Below, piece after piece: positions 1-6,713 of a stretch of DNA of 34,220 nucleotides. This DNA is from Anaerolineales bacterium UBA2200. Its GTDB lineage: Bacteria > Chloroflexota > Anaerolineae > UBA2200. Location: positions 3,187 to 37,406 of the forward strand of contig DCVA01000052.1 of NCBI GenBank assembly GCA_002327925.1. The letters are read 5' to 3'. Position 1 is the first letter of the stretch. Every line of letters begins with the position of its first letter. A model generated the notes under the pieces. That model saw only the letters and a program-made list of their open reading frames with translations, had not been told where the DNA came from and did not search any database. Position numbers and translations under genes: made by a program.

Positions 1-24
1 CGCGTTCGAGTCGCGCACGGCTCA
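1..24 (+). tRNA. tRNA, 3' end only (cut by window edge)
   Basis: The first bases form the 3' half of a tRNA. A T-arm with loop TTCGAGT (5-11) is closed by CGCG on the left and CGCGC on the right. The 3' acceptor strand ACGGCTC (17-23) and discriminator A (24) follow. No CCA is encoded, as in the complete tRNA next door. The anticodon lies outside the window, so the identity is unknown. It sits 40 bases before tRNA-Thr and is probably co-transcribed with it. Confidence 0.6.
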
Positions 25-64
25 TCGATGTCATGCACCAGGCGCCTCCGGGCGCAAATGTCAC

Positions 65-137
65 GCCACCCTAGCTCAATCGGTAGAGCAATCGCTTCGT
101 AAGTGATGGGTTTCCGGTTCAAGTCCGGAGGGTGGCT
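65..137 (+). tRNA. tRNA-Thr (anticodon CGT)
   Basis: A complete cloverleaf folds by eye. The acceptor GCCACCC (65-71) pairs with GGGTGGC (130-136). The D stem is GCTC/GAGC, the anticodon stem is ATCGC/GTGAT with loop TTCGTAA (96-102, anticodon CGT at 98-100), and the T stem is TCCGG/CCGGA with loop TTCAAGT. The discriminator is T and no CCA is encoded. It reads the ACG threonine codon. It is the last gene of a tRNA cluster and is followed directly by a terminator. Confidence 0.95.
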
Positions 138-146
138 TAGGAGAGC

Positions 147-180
147 ACGCCGCAACCTCGAGGGGGCGGCGTTTCGTTTT
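147..180 (+). terminator. Rho-independent terminator after the tRNA cluster
   Basis: A 7-bp stem ACGCCGC (147-153)/GCGGCGT (166-172) can be extended inward by CCTC/GAGG. It is followed by the T-rich run TTCGTTTT. It starts 10 bases after tRNA-Thr, where a tRNA operon should end. Confidence 0.75.
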
Positions 181-200
181 CTCACATCAGAGGGGCACGA

Positions 201-239
201 ATGTCAGACCTTGACCGACAGGAAGGGCGCTTTAGATGA
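201..239 (+). other. Possible 12-codon upstream ORF
   Basis: An ATG at 201 with a good ribosome binding site (GAGGGG, 6 bases upstream) opens a 12-codon frame. It ends in a TGA that overlaps the ATG of the next gene (ATGA at 236-239). It may be a translationally coupled leader peptide. It could also be the true N-terminus of the next protein separated from it by a frameshift. The frame is too short to judge from composition. Confidence 0.2.
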
Positions 240-904
240 CAGGCAATACCAGCCAAGCTCTGTTGCGGGAGCTACTGTTTGCCGACGAGTCCCTGGAGGT
301 CATGGCCGGCCACGCCGCTGGAAGTAGCAGTGAAGGAGCCTTGTCCCTCTTCGCTACCGCCAACCAGGCGGTCGTCGGAGGGGATCGTCAAGCGGCGATT
401 GCCGCACTGGAGAAGGTGCTGGGAATGCCGGCTCTGGAGACGAGGTTCTACCTTCAAGCGTGGTGCTCTCTGCGCCTGCTGGACCTCCTGCCCCCTCAAG
501 CGATTGCCACCAGGATTCAGGGCGTCATCGTGGAGGTGGGTCTGCAGGAGGGGCTCGACATAGTCGCTGCCTATGCGGATCACTCAGCCCGCTATTTCAA
601 CTATGCCGGCGGGGGAATCATTCTGGAATCCGGTGACAGCGAGATCGGCGGGCTCATCGAGGAGCTTTTGGAATGTGGTCAGAAGATCGTGGATCACACA
701 GGCACCTGGAACGGTACCCGACCGCCCGCCCCAGGTAAAGACATGGTGCGGATCAACACCCTGACTTTCGGAGGGCTGCATTTCGGACAAGCGGAATTCT
801 CCGTGATAGCCCGTGACCCGCTGGGTAAACCGGCCGTGCGGGCAGCGTTTGCCATGATGAAGGGTCTCATAGCCAAGCAGCATGCGGCAGAGCAGAAACC
901 CTGA
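236..904 (+). CDS. Conserved-looking hypothetical protein
   Basis: A 222-residue protein that I do not recognise. It has no signal peptide and no membrane segment, so it is probably cytoplasmic. The N-terminal half is alanine/leucine-rich and helical, with a TPR-like stretch near residues 40-90 (repeated AxxAL-type pattern). A glycine-rich segment YAGGGIIL lies near 125. The C-terminal part carries an FGGLHFGQAEF stretch that looks like beta structure. The start at 236 is preceded by GGAAGGG at a somewhat long spacing and overlaps a short upstream ORF by ATGA. It stands alone between a tRNA terminator and the LCP gene promoter. Codon use matches the neighbouring genes, which supports a real gene; no function is assigned. 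Confidence 0.7.
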   Translation: MTGNTSQALLRELLFADESLEVMAGHAAGSSSEGALSLFATANQAVVGGDRQAAIAALEKVLGMPALETRFYLQAWCSLRLLDLLPPQAIATRIQGVIVEVGLQEGLDIVAAYADHSARYFNYAGGGIILESGDSEIGGLIEELLECGQKIVDHTGTWNGTRPPAPGKDMVRINTLTFGGLHFGQAEFSVIARDPLGKPAVRAAFAMMKGLIAKQHAAEQKP

Positions 905-951
905 CCGCACTGTTTATGAAGAAACGACTGTGGAGACGATTGGGAACCTTT

Positions 952-979
952 TTCCCACTTTCAGCGACTACACTATAAT
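952..979 (+). promoter_or_regulatory. Promoter of the LCP gene
   Basis: A perfect -10 hexamer TATAAT lies at 974-979, 26 bases before the LCP start codon. The -35 is weak (TTCCCA at 952-957, 16-bp spacer). The -35 forms the right arm of a short inverted repeat TGGGAA (941-946)/TTCCCA (952-957), which could be an operator or a weak hairpin ending the upstream gene. Confidence 0.5.
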
Positions 980-1005
980 GGCAGCAGTCTTGATCTGGAG
1001 GTTGA

Positions 1006-2412
1006 ATGTCGGGTAAGAGCGCACAAGCGCAGCGAGTGGCGGCCTCTTGGAGCCGCGATCCCGTATCGACGCCGCAGGCGGAGTGCCGGCCCAGGCCGGC
1101 GTTTGCCAAGTCAGTGATCCTCACAATTCTTCTCCTGGCCTTTGTGCTGGGAGGGGTGTACTCTGCGTACTACTTTTACAGTACGGTCAAGTCGATGGTC
1201 GCTCACGCGCAATTCGGTATGCCCTCGATGGTTTCTCATCAGCAGAATGGGATATCCCAGGAGGAGGTACCGAGTCTGACCGGTGACAGGGTTAACATCT
1301 TGCTGCTTGGTACGGACAATCGGCTTGCAGAGCAGGGCCCCAGCCGCACAGATACGATGATTGTGCTGACCGTGGATCCTAAAAGCAAGACGGCCGGATT
1401 GCTCTCGATCCCGCGGGATCTGTGGGTGCCGATCCCTGGCCATTCGGAAAACCGCATTAACGTGGCCCACTTTCTCGGGGAGCGTGACGGTTACCCCGGT
1501 GGAGGGCCGGCTCTGGCGAAGAAGACGGTCCAGTATACCCTCGGAATACCCATCCACTACTTCGTCCGCATTAACTTTGAGGGGTTCGAGAAGATAATTG
1601 ACGCAGTTGGCGGTATAGAAGTCAACGTCAAGTCGGCGATACACGACGAAAAGTACCCGGATAACAACTATGGCTACATGACCGTAGATATTCCTGCGGG
1701 AGTGCAGCAGATGGATGGCAGGACGGCGCTGCAGTACGCCCGCGCCCGCCACGGCAGCAGCGATTTCAGCAGGGCCAGGCGTCAGCAGGAGGTGCTGGGG
1801 GCGGTATTCGACAAGGTGATGAGCCTGAACATCCCGCTCACACGCATTCCTGAGATGCTCAGGCTGGTGGGTGATTCGGTCAAGACTGACCTGAGTCTAA
1901 GTGAAATGTACTCCCTGGCCAAGCTGGCGCGAGAGATTTCCCGCGACATCAAGAGCGTGGTCATCGACGAGTCGATGACTACGCAGCAATTCACTCCCGA
2001 TGGGGCGGATGTGCTCATACCGAATCGCGACAAGATTCGAGTGGCAGTGAATGAGCTGGTTGGCAGTCCGACTCCGGAGTCGACCGCAAACCTTTCCGAC
2101 GCAGCGCTGATAGCACGGGAAGCCGCCAGGGTGGAGGTGCAGAACGGGACGCTTACGCCGGGCCTGGCCCAGAGCATATCCGAGCACCTGAAAGGGTTGG
2201 GCTACAACGTGGTCTCGTACAGCAACGCCGACCGCTCGGACTATGCTGCGACGATCATTGTTGATTACAGCGGCAAGATAAGCACGGTCAAACTGCTGGC
2301 ACAGCTATTTAGCGTGTCGCAGCAGAACGTGCGCAACGAGCCGGGCGTGCAGGGAGGACCGGATATCCGGGTGATCCTGGGGCGGGACACTGCGGCAGCA
2401 CCACTCCAGTAG
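1006..2412 (+). CDS. LytR-CpsA-Psr (LCP) family envelope protein
   Basis: A 468-residue membrane-anchored protein. A basic cytoplasmic tail (1-35) is followed by one membrane helix (about 36-58). The LCP catalytic domain spans about 95-310, with the family motifs LLGTD (100-104), SRTDTM (113-118) and SIPRD (134-138) and the later arginine-rich YARARHGSSDFSRARRQ segment that binds the polyprenyl pyrophosphate head group. A LytR_C-type domain follows near 370-460 (VEVQNGT start). LCP enzymes transfer polyprenyl-linked glycopolymers to peptidoglycan or other cell-wall acceptors outside the membrane. The acceptor cannot be told from sequence. The start has RBS GGAGG 5 bases upstream. The gene is monocistronic, with its own promoter and a strong terminator. 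Confidence 0.93.
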   Translation: MSGKSAQAQRVAASWSRDPVSTPQAECRPRPAFAKSVILTILLLAFVLGGVYSAYYFYSTVKSMVAHAQFGMPSMVSHQQNGISQEEVPSLTGDRVNILLLGTDNRLAEQGPSRTDTMIVLTVDPKSKTAGLLSIPRDLWVPIPGHSENRINVAHFLGERDGYPGGGPALAKKTVQYTLGIPIHYFVRINFEGFEKIIDAVGGIEVNVKSAIHDEKYPDNNYGYMTVDIPAGVQQMDGRTALQYARARHGSSDFSRARRQQEVLGAVFDKVMSLNIPLTRIPEMLRLVGDSVKTDLSLSEMYSLAKLAREISRDIKSVVIDESMTTQQFTPDGADVLIPNRDKIRVAVNELVGSPTPESTANLSDAALIAREAARVEVQNGTLTPGLAQSISEHLKGLGYNVVSYSNADRSDYAATIIVDYSGKISTVKLLAQLFSVSQQNVRNEPGVQGGPDIRVILGRDTAAAPLQ

Positions 2413-2422
2413 GCGTCTCAAT

Positions 2423-2458
2423 ACAGGTGCCCGGGAGGAATTCTTCCCGGGCACCTGT
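2423..2458. terminator. Bidirectional terminator between convergent genes
   Basis: A perfect 14-bp inverted repeat, ACAGGTGCCCGGGA (2423-2436) and its complement (2445-2458), has a GGAATTCT loop that can itself pair further. It lies between the stop of the LCP gene (2412) and the stop of the minus-strand aldolase fusion (2466). T-runs are weak on both sides. Confidence 0.75.
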
Positions 2459-2465
2459 GGTATTT

Positions 2466-3935
2466 CTAGGGTGCATAGCGGAAGGGGTGTCGCGCTGCTT
2501 GCCCCTCTAGCAGCAACTCCTCTCGCGTAGGTCGCCCTTCGATGGCCTTGCGGATTGCGGCACGCATCGCCTTGTAGTTGTTCATCTCTATTCGTTGGCG
2601 GTTTGCAGCTGACGGATGGACAAACACATTGGCGATTAGCGCCAGGCGATCCAGAGCTTTCTTTGGCAAGAACCCATCCTCAATGCTGGCCTCAATGGCG
2701 CGAACCACTCCCCTGGCAGCAATCTCATAGATGTGCTCGGCCTGCTTGTCGGTTCGGATGGTCACGGTGGGTACGAGCAGGGTTCGCGGATGCTCGTGAA
2801 TCAGGCGCACCTCGTGGCCGGGGTGGGACACGCCGAGGGCACTGTTCAGGGCCTGATCCACAGGTCCGCCGCGCTCGCCCAGCAAAAGATCCACGTGTGC
2901 CAGCTCAAAGAACGGCGGTCCTGCGAATCCTTCCCCTACTCGCAGGGCGAAATCACTGATCTTGTGAGGAGTTCCCGCGGCAAATGGTGCGACTGTGCCA
3001 ACGTCCGTGCCCTCCAGACGATAATGAACCTCCCTGGCCTGTATCTTGCCCAGGCGCTCGAGCTGAATGCGCAGCTCTTCTCGGTCCTCACGGCGGAAGG
3101 CATCGCCGGGCATCATCGGCAGGCGAGCGTTGCCTACGTCCAGACCCATCATGGTCAGACATTCCTTGACCGCCTGGACAGAACCCTGACGCGTAATGAC
3201 CCGCACCAGCGTCTGGATCTGCCCCTGCCGCGTCATAGCTGTGTTGAGGTCTCCGGCCTGTACTGCCTGATAGATCTCCTGCCAGATCTCCGGAATCACA
3301 TTGGCCGAGGCGAGGATGGCGCCGTCGGCACCGGCAGCCAGTACGGCGGCGATGATTTCGTCATGTCCACCAAAGATGCTCACCATGCCCTTGAGCTTTT
3401 CCAGCAGTGTCATCATGAATGGCATATCACCGCTGGAATCCTTGATGCCAATGACGTTGTCCAGATAGGCCATGCCCTCTGCGGTCCACCACTCAAAATG
3501 CGTACCGGCGCACTGAGGGATGTTGTAGAGGATCAGCGGCATCCCGACCTGATTCACGGTTTGATAGTGCTCGTAGACCTCGTTGTAAGCGGGCTTGAGG
3601 TAATAGGGGGCCACGACCAGCGCGGCTGCTGCGCCTGCCTCTCTGGCATAGCGAGTCAGCGCCACGGTATCGCGTGTGGTTGCACAGCCTGTGCCCGCCA
3701 CAACAGGCACACGACCGGCGACCTCATCCAGCGCCAGACGGATAACTCGACGCTTCTCATCATCGCTCAGGTAAACGAATTCGCCTGTTGTGCCGATGGG
3801 GACAACCCCGTTCACGTGCGGGAGGACGGAGCGGATGAGGGCGCGGTAGGCGGCTTCATCGACTGTCCCCTGGCTGGAAAAGGGGGTTATCAGCGCGGGG
3901 AAAATGCCCTTGAACCACTCGGTTTTCTTATTCAC
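2466..3935 (-). CDS. DapA-type class I aldolase fused to a Fae domain (copy 1)
   Basis: A 489-residue two-domain protein. Residues 8-300 are a DHDPS/N-acetylneuraminate-lyase TIM barrel with GTTGE (48-52), the YNIP tyrosine (Y137) and Schiff-base lysine K165 in IKDSSGD. The arginine that follows YNxP in true lysine-pathway DapA is absent (QCAG instead), so the substrate is not aspartate semialdehyde. Residues 332-468 resemble formaldehyde-activating enzyme (Fae), with VGEGF, ELAHVDLLLG holding the catalytic-type histidine H347, GGPV, FVHP and an NNYKAM tail. Fae condenses formaldehyde with tetrahydromethanopterin. The start is GTG at 3935 with AGGAGG upstream, which aligns with copy 2; an upstream in-frame start at 3986 lacks this. 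It is the last gene of the operon. Inference: a pyruvate-type aldolase coupled to capture or release of formaldehyde or another small aldehyde. Confidence 0.85.
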   Translation of the reverse strand: MNKKTEWFKGIFPALITPFSSQGTVDEAAYRALIRSVLPHVNGVVPIGTTGEFVYLSDDEKRRVIRLALDEVAGRVPVVAGTGCATTRDTVALTRYAREAGAAAALVVAPYYLKPAYNEVYEHYQTVNQVGMPLILYNIPQCAGTHFEWWTAEGMAYLDNVIGIKDSSGDMPFMMTLLEKLKGMVSIFGGHDEIIAAVLAAGADGAILASANVIPEIWQEIYQAVQAGDLNTAMTRQGQIQTLVRVITRQGSVQAVKECLTMMGLDVGNARLPMMPGDAFRREDREELRIQLERLGKIQAREVHYRLEGTDVGTVAPFAAGTPHKISDFALRVGEGFAGPPFFELAHVDLLLGERGGPVDQALNSALGVSHPGHEVRLIHEHPRTLLVPTVTIRTDKQAEHIYEIAARGVVRAIEASIEDGFLPKKALDRLALIANVFVHPSAANRQRIEMNNYKAMRAAIRKAIEGRPTREELLLEGQAARHPFRYAP

Positions 3936-3970
3936 CGGTTCCTCCTGTGTGGGCTGCGAGAGCTCAACAT

Positions 3971-4165
3971 CTATCGACCGTGGCAAGCGGCCAGGCGTTC
4001 GAGACTACGGTCGTAGGTGCGCTCGACCTCCGGTGGAAAGAGGCACGCGGGCGCCTCACCGTTCTGGCGGTGGTAGGCGATGCATTCGCAGCAGATACCT
4101 TTGCGGCTGCACGGCTCATAGGTGCAGGTACAGACGGTCCTGTTCTTCTCCTGCTGGCATTCCAT
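3971..4165 (-). CDS. Small cysteine-rich DUF6485-like protein
   Basis: A 64-residue protein with seven cysteines before residue 45: CTCTYEPC, KGICCEC and a later PACLFPPE. This spacing, and the ending ERTYDRS, match my recollection of the DUF6485 family of small cytosolic proteins found mainly in anaerobes. The cysteines suggest zinc or Fe-S binding; the function is unknown. It sits 5 bases after copy 2 of the aldolase-Fae fusion and 35 bases before copy 1, so all three are translated from one transcript. The RBS is weak (GGAG about 10 bases upstream), in keeping with coupling to the preceding stop. Confidence 0.85.
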   Translation of the reverse strand: MECQQEKNRTVCTCTYEPCSRKGICCECIAYHRQNGEAPACLFPPEVERTYDRSLERLAACHGR

Positions 4166-4170
4166 CTCGG

Positions 4171-5619
4171 CTATGCTCCATTGGCGGCAGTTGCCGCACC
4201 CACGAAGGCTTGCCTGAGCGCGTTGGCCATCGCCTCGTACGCGTTCTGGTACAGAGTATGCCGGTTTAGGGCACGGGGATGAATCATCACCCTGGCCATA
4301 ATCACCTGGCTTTCCATGAGATCCTGCGGGAGATGGCCTTTAGCGAGAACGTCGACAACGGCCTTACCCACGGCGGATTGCGTGGGGCCATAGACCATAT
4401 TAGCCTGGCGGAGATTCTTGAGCTCGAAAACGGGCACGATCAATGTGGCAGGCCGGACGGTCAAGTTCGGCTCCAGAATCGCCGTCAGCGCTTCATAGCC
4501 GTGGCGTGGATAGGTCAGCTGCAGCGCCCAGGCGGTCCCCACAGGCCCCGCTTTGGGGCCAGCTACTACGTCAATGTGTACCCTCTCGAAACCTTCGCCG
4601 TATGCCGCAGTGCCGATTTGCACACCCTCTGTCTGCAGTGCTTCGGGCGAGAGGCCAATTTCGACAAAGCGTTCTTCGAGAGGAGTCTGTGGCTCCACGA
4701 CAGAGATATCCGGCGCAGGCACTTTACCCAGTTTCTCCAGCTCCAAACGAATCTCGGCCGCCACCTCGTTGATGAGAACGCCACCCTGTTTCATCAGCGG
4801 GCGCCGCGGGGCGCCTACCTGGACTCCCATCATGTTCAATGCCACCTTGACCGCCACACCGCCGCCGTGCCGGCAGAAGATGCGAGCGAGTTTCTGAACG
4901 CTCATCTGGAGAGAGCGGGCAGAGGCGAGGTCGCCGGCGAGCACGGCAGAGTACAGTTTCTGCCACACCTCCGGAAACACCTGGGCACTGGCAAGGATCA
5001 TTCCGCTGCAACCGCCGGCGAGGGCCGGCAGAACAACTTCGTCGTGACCGATCAGCACATCAATCCGATCCCCGGCCAGTTCAAGCACCTCCATGGTGTA
5101 GGTGAGGTTTCCCGAAGAATCCTTGAGCGCGACGATGTTGGGAATGTCCGCCAGGTCCTCGATGACCGTGCGTGGCAGGTAGGCATCCACGACTTGTGGG
5201 ATGTTGTAGAGAATGACGGGGATATCTACCGCCCGTGCGACCTCATAAAAGTGCTGATAGATTCCCTTATCTGAAGGGTGAAGGAAGAAAGGAGTAACCA
5301 CCAGGACAGCGTTCGCCCCGGCTTCCTGAGCCTGCCGTGCCAACTGCACGGCCTGCCGGGTGGATGACGCGCCGGTTCCTGCGATCACGGGCACTCGCCC
5401 TGCCACCTCATCGACCACAATCTCCACGACGCGCTTCTGCTCGTCCGGGTTTAGATAGACGAACTCACCCGTGGTGCCGCAGGGCACCACGCCATCCACG
5501 TTAGGCAGAACGTGGTGCACCAGAGAACGCAGGCCTTGCTCATTGATACTCTCGTCTGCGGCAAACGGGGTAACCAGTGCGGGAAGCACACCCTTCAGTC
5601 TGAATTGGTCGTTCTTCAC
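4171..5619 (-). CDS. DapA-type class I aldolase fused to a Fae domain (copy 2)
   Basis: A 482-residue paralogue of the protein encoded at 2466-3935 with the same domain order. The aldolase barrel (about 5-300) has GTTGE (48-52), Y138 in LYNIP and Schiff-base lysine K166 in LKDSSGN. The DHDPS arginine is again missing (PQVVDA). The Fae-like domain (about 338-472) shows YGEGF, RVHIDVVAGPKAGPV with H348 at the catalytic position, MIHP and a YEAM tail. The two copies are clearly diverged, so the duplication is old or each came in already distinct. GTG start at 5619 with AGGAG at the right distance. A structured leader lies immediately upstream (5633-5695). Inference: carbonyl chemistry on a pyruvate-type substrate with the Fae domain handling the aldehyde product. 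Confidence 0.85.
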   Translation of the reverse strand: MKNDQFRLKGVLPALVTPFAADESINEQGLRSLVHHVLPNVDGVVPCGTTGEFVYLNPDEQKRVVEIVVDEVAGRVPVIAGTGASSTRQAVQLARQAQEAGANAVLVVTPFFLHPSDKGIYQHFYEVARAVDIPVILYNIPQVVDAYLPRTVIEDLADIPNIVALKDSSGNLTYTMEVLELAGDRIDVLIGHDEVVLPALAGGCSGMILASAQVFPEVWQKLYSAVLAGDLASARSLQMSVQKLARIFCRHGGGVAVKVALNMMGVQVGAPRRPLMKQGGVLINEVAAEIRLELEKLGKVPAPDISVVEPQTPLEERFVEIGLSPEALQTEGVQIGTAAYGEGFERVHIDVVAGPKAGPVGTAWALQLTYPRHGYEALTAILEPNLTVRPATLIVPVFELKNLRQANMVYGPTQSAVGKAVVDVLAKGHLPQDLMESQVIMARVMIHPRALNRHTLYQNAYEAMANALRQAFVGAATAANGA

Positions 5620-5632
5620 GGGTCTCTCCTTT

Positions 5633-5695
5633 GAGCAAGGCCCGGAAGCGCCGCGCTTGGCCTGGGCCAGGCCCCTGGCTAGCCGGGTCTTGCTC
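5633..5695 (-). promoter_or_regulatory. Three-way-junction leader before an aldolase-Fae gene
   Basis: A 13-bp outer stem joins 5633-5645 to 5683-5695. In the minus-strand transcript one position is a C-A mismatch. Inside it, without a gap, are a 5-bp hairpin (5646-5650/5654-5658) and a 6-bp hairpin (5659-5664/5668-5673), then nine unpaired bases. The CCAGG at 5667-5671 can instead pair with CCTGG at 5674-5678, giving a mutually exclusive fold. The structure ends 1-3 bases before the AAAGGAG ribosome binding site of the gene starting at 5619. There is no U-run, so it is not a standard terminator. Confidence 0.5.
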
Positions 5696-5713
5696 TGGAT
5701 CTGAGTCAGCGGG

Positions 5714-6664
5714 TTATGGTCTCGGGATCGCCAGGTCCGCCGGACCGATGTCGGACATTGTGGCCTCCGGGAAGTTCTCCTGGATCAGTTCGTGAATGAT
5801 CTGGGCGTACTTGACCTTTTCACGAGCCAGGAAGGCAAGTCCGTCGGGTGCGGTCCACGGCTTGTACAGGGCCCCGGGTCCCGCGGCGCAGGCAGGCCCC
5901 GGCTCGATCTTGAAGTAGCAGGGCGCGCACAATCTGGCCATCTCCGGGCCGTCGTAGAAGCGGTTATAACCGCCAAAGGACTCGGCCAGGTAGATATGGA
6001 GGTCCAGAGGCAAACGACAGCCCTTCCGAATGGAGGCAAGCTGGGGCAAAGAAAGGTCGGCCACCGGATTGAAGGTACCTGCTCCGAGCGCCTCCAGAAG
6101 GTGACCACCGGCAGGAGAAGCGTGGCCGGCATAGATGGAAACCTTGAATACCACATCCGCCGGGATATCACCGTTCTTCTTCATCTCGTTGAGGAGCCAG
6201 AGCAGCCCTTCATCGATCACCAGGAAACCGCGGAATCCGAGCTCGATGCAGCGCATGATATCGGCAATCACGTAGCGTAGCTGGTCGGCACCGCGGAAAC
6301 GCAGCCCGGAGAGACCTCCCTCGGGAGTGGCGAGCTGTCGTCCAGTGTCCCATGCTGAGCGCGGACCAGGTGTAAGGATCACCTCCATCCTGGCAGCGGC
6401 AGCGATCTGGGCAAAATCGCGCAATTCGGCTCTGTCGAGCAGAGTTGCTCCCATCACCACAGAGATCAAGCGGTGGATGGGCATTTTCCGCTTCTGTGAC
6501 TCGTCCACGAGGGCTTCCAGGACCACAGGACGCTCGACCCCGGAGACCTCCATTCTGTACCAAGCACCGTCGGGAAAGCGCAACTCGCTGGTCGGCAGGT
6601 CGTAGGCATCCTGCCCCGGGATTCCAGCCTTTTCCATAGCCTGGCTAACGCGATTGAACGTCAT
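5714..6664 (-). CDS. TIM-barrel-like protein, possibly related to peptidase U32
   Basis: A 316-residue cytoplasmic protein. The alternating pattern of short hydrophobic strands and helices (HRLISVVMG, MEVILTPG, GFRGFLVIDEG, VVFKVSIYAGH, LDLHIYLAESFGG) suggests a TIM barrel. The later part (LPLDLHIYLAESFGGYNRF, then LCAPCYFKIEPG) recalls collagenase-like U32 proteins, but I am not certain. I see no classical protease or aldolase active site. The ATG at 6664 has a strong GGAGGA site; a longer frame starting at 6766 lacks one and would run into the upstream gene. It lies between the FSA-like aldolase and the aldolase-Fae fusions, so it probably belongs to the same pathway. Confidence 0.6.
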   Translation of the reverse strand: MTFNRVSQAMEKAGIPGQDAYDLPTSELRFPDGAWYRMEVSGVERPVVLEALVDESQKRKMPIHRLISVVMGATLLDRAELRDFAQIAAAARMEVILTPGPRSAWDTGRQLATPEGGLSGLRFRGADQLRYVIADIMRCIELGFRGFLVIDEGLLWLLNEMKKNGDIPADVVFKVSIYAGHASPAGGHLLEALGAGTFNPVADLSLPQLASIRKGCRLPLDLHIYLAESFGGYNRFYDGPEMARLCAPCYFKIEPGPACAAGPGALYKPWTAPDGLAFLAREKVKYAQIIHELIQENFPEATMSDIGPADLAIPRP

Positions 6665-6713
6665 CGTCTTCCTCCTTCGCCAATATGGATAGCTAATACT
6701 CATGCGGATTGAT

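Noticed and set aside
2733..4016. Long plus-strand open frame of 427 codons
   Set aside because: Lies antisense to the aldolase-Fae gene, has His/Arg-rich composition typical of GC-rich shadow frames, and shows no domain or ribosome site.
4279..5274. Plus-strand open frame of 331 codons
   Set aside because: Antisense to the second aldolase-Fae gene, which has complete catalytic motifs; the shadow has none.
2466..5619. Two copies of lysine-pathway dapA
   Set aside because: The aldolase barrels lack the arginine after YNxP needed for aspartate semialdehyde, and both carry an extra Fae-like domain.
5659..5673. Palindrome as a transcription terminator inside the operon
   Set aside because: No U-run on the transcript side and the ribosome site of the next gene follows at once; it is better explained as part of a larger folded leader.
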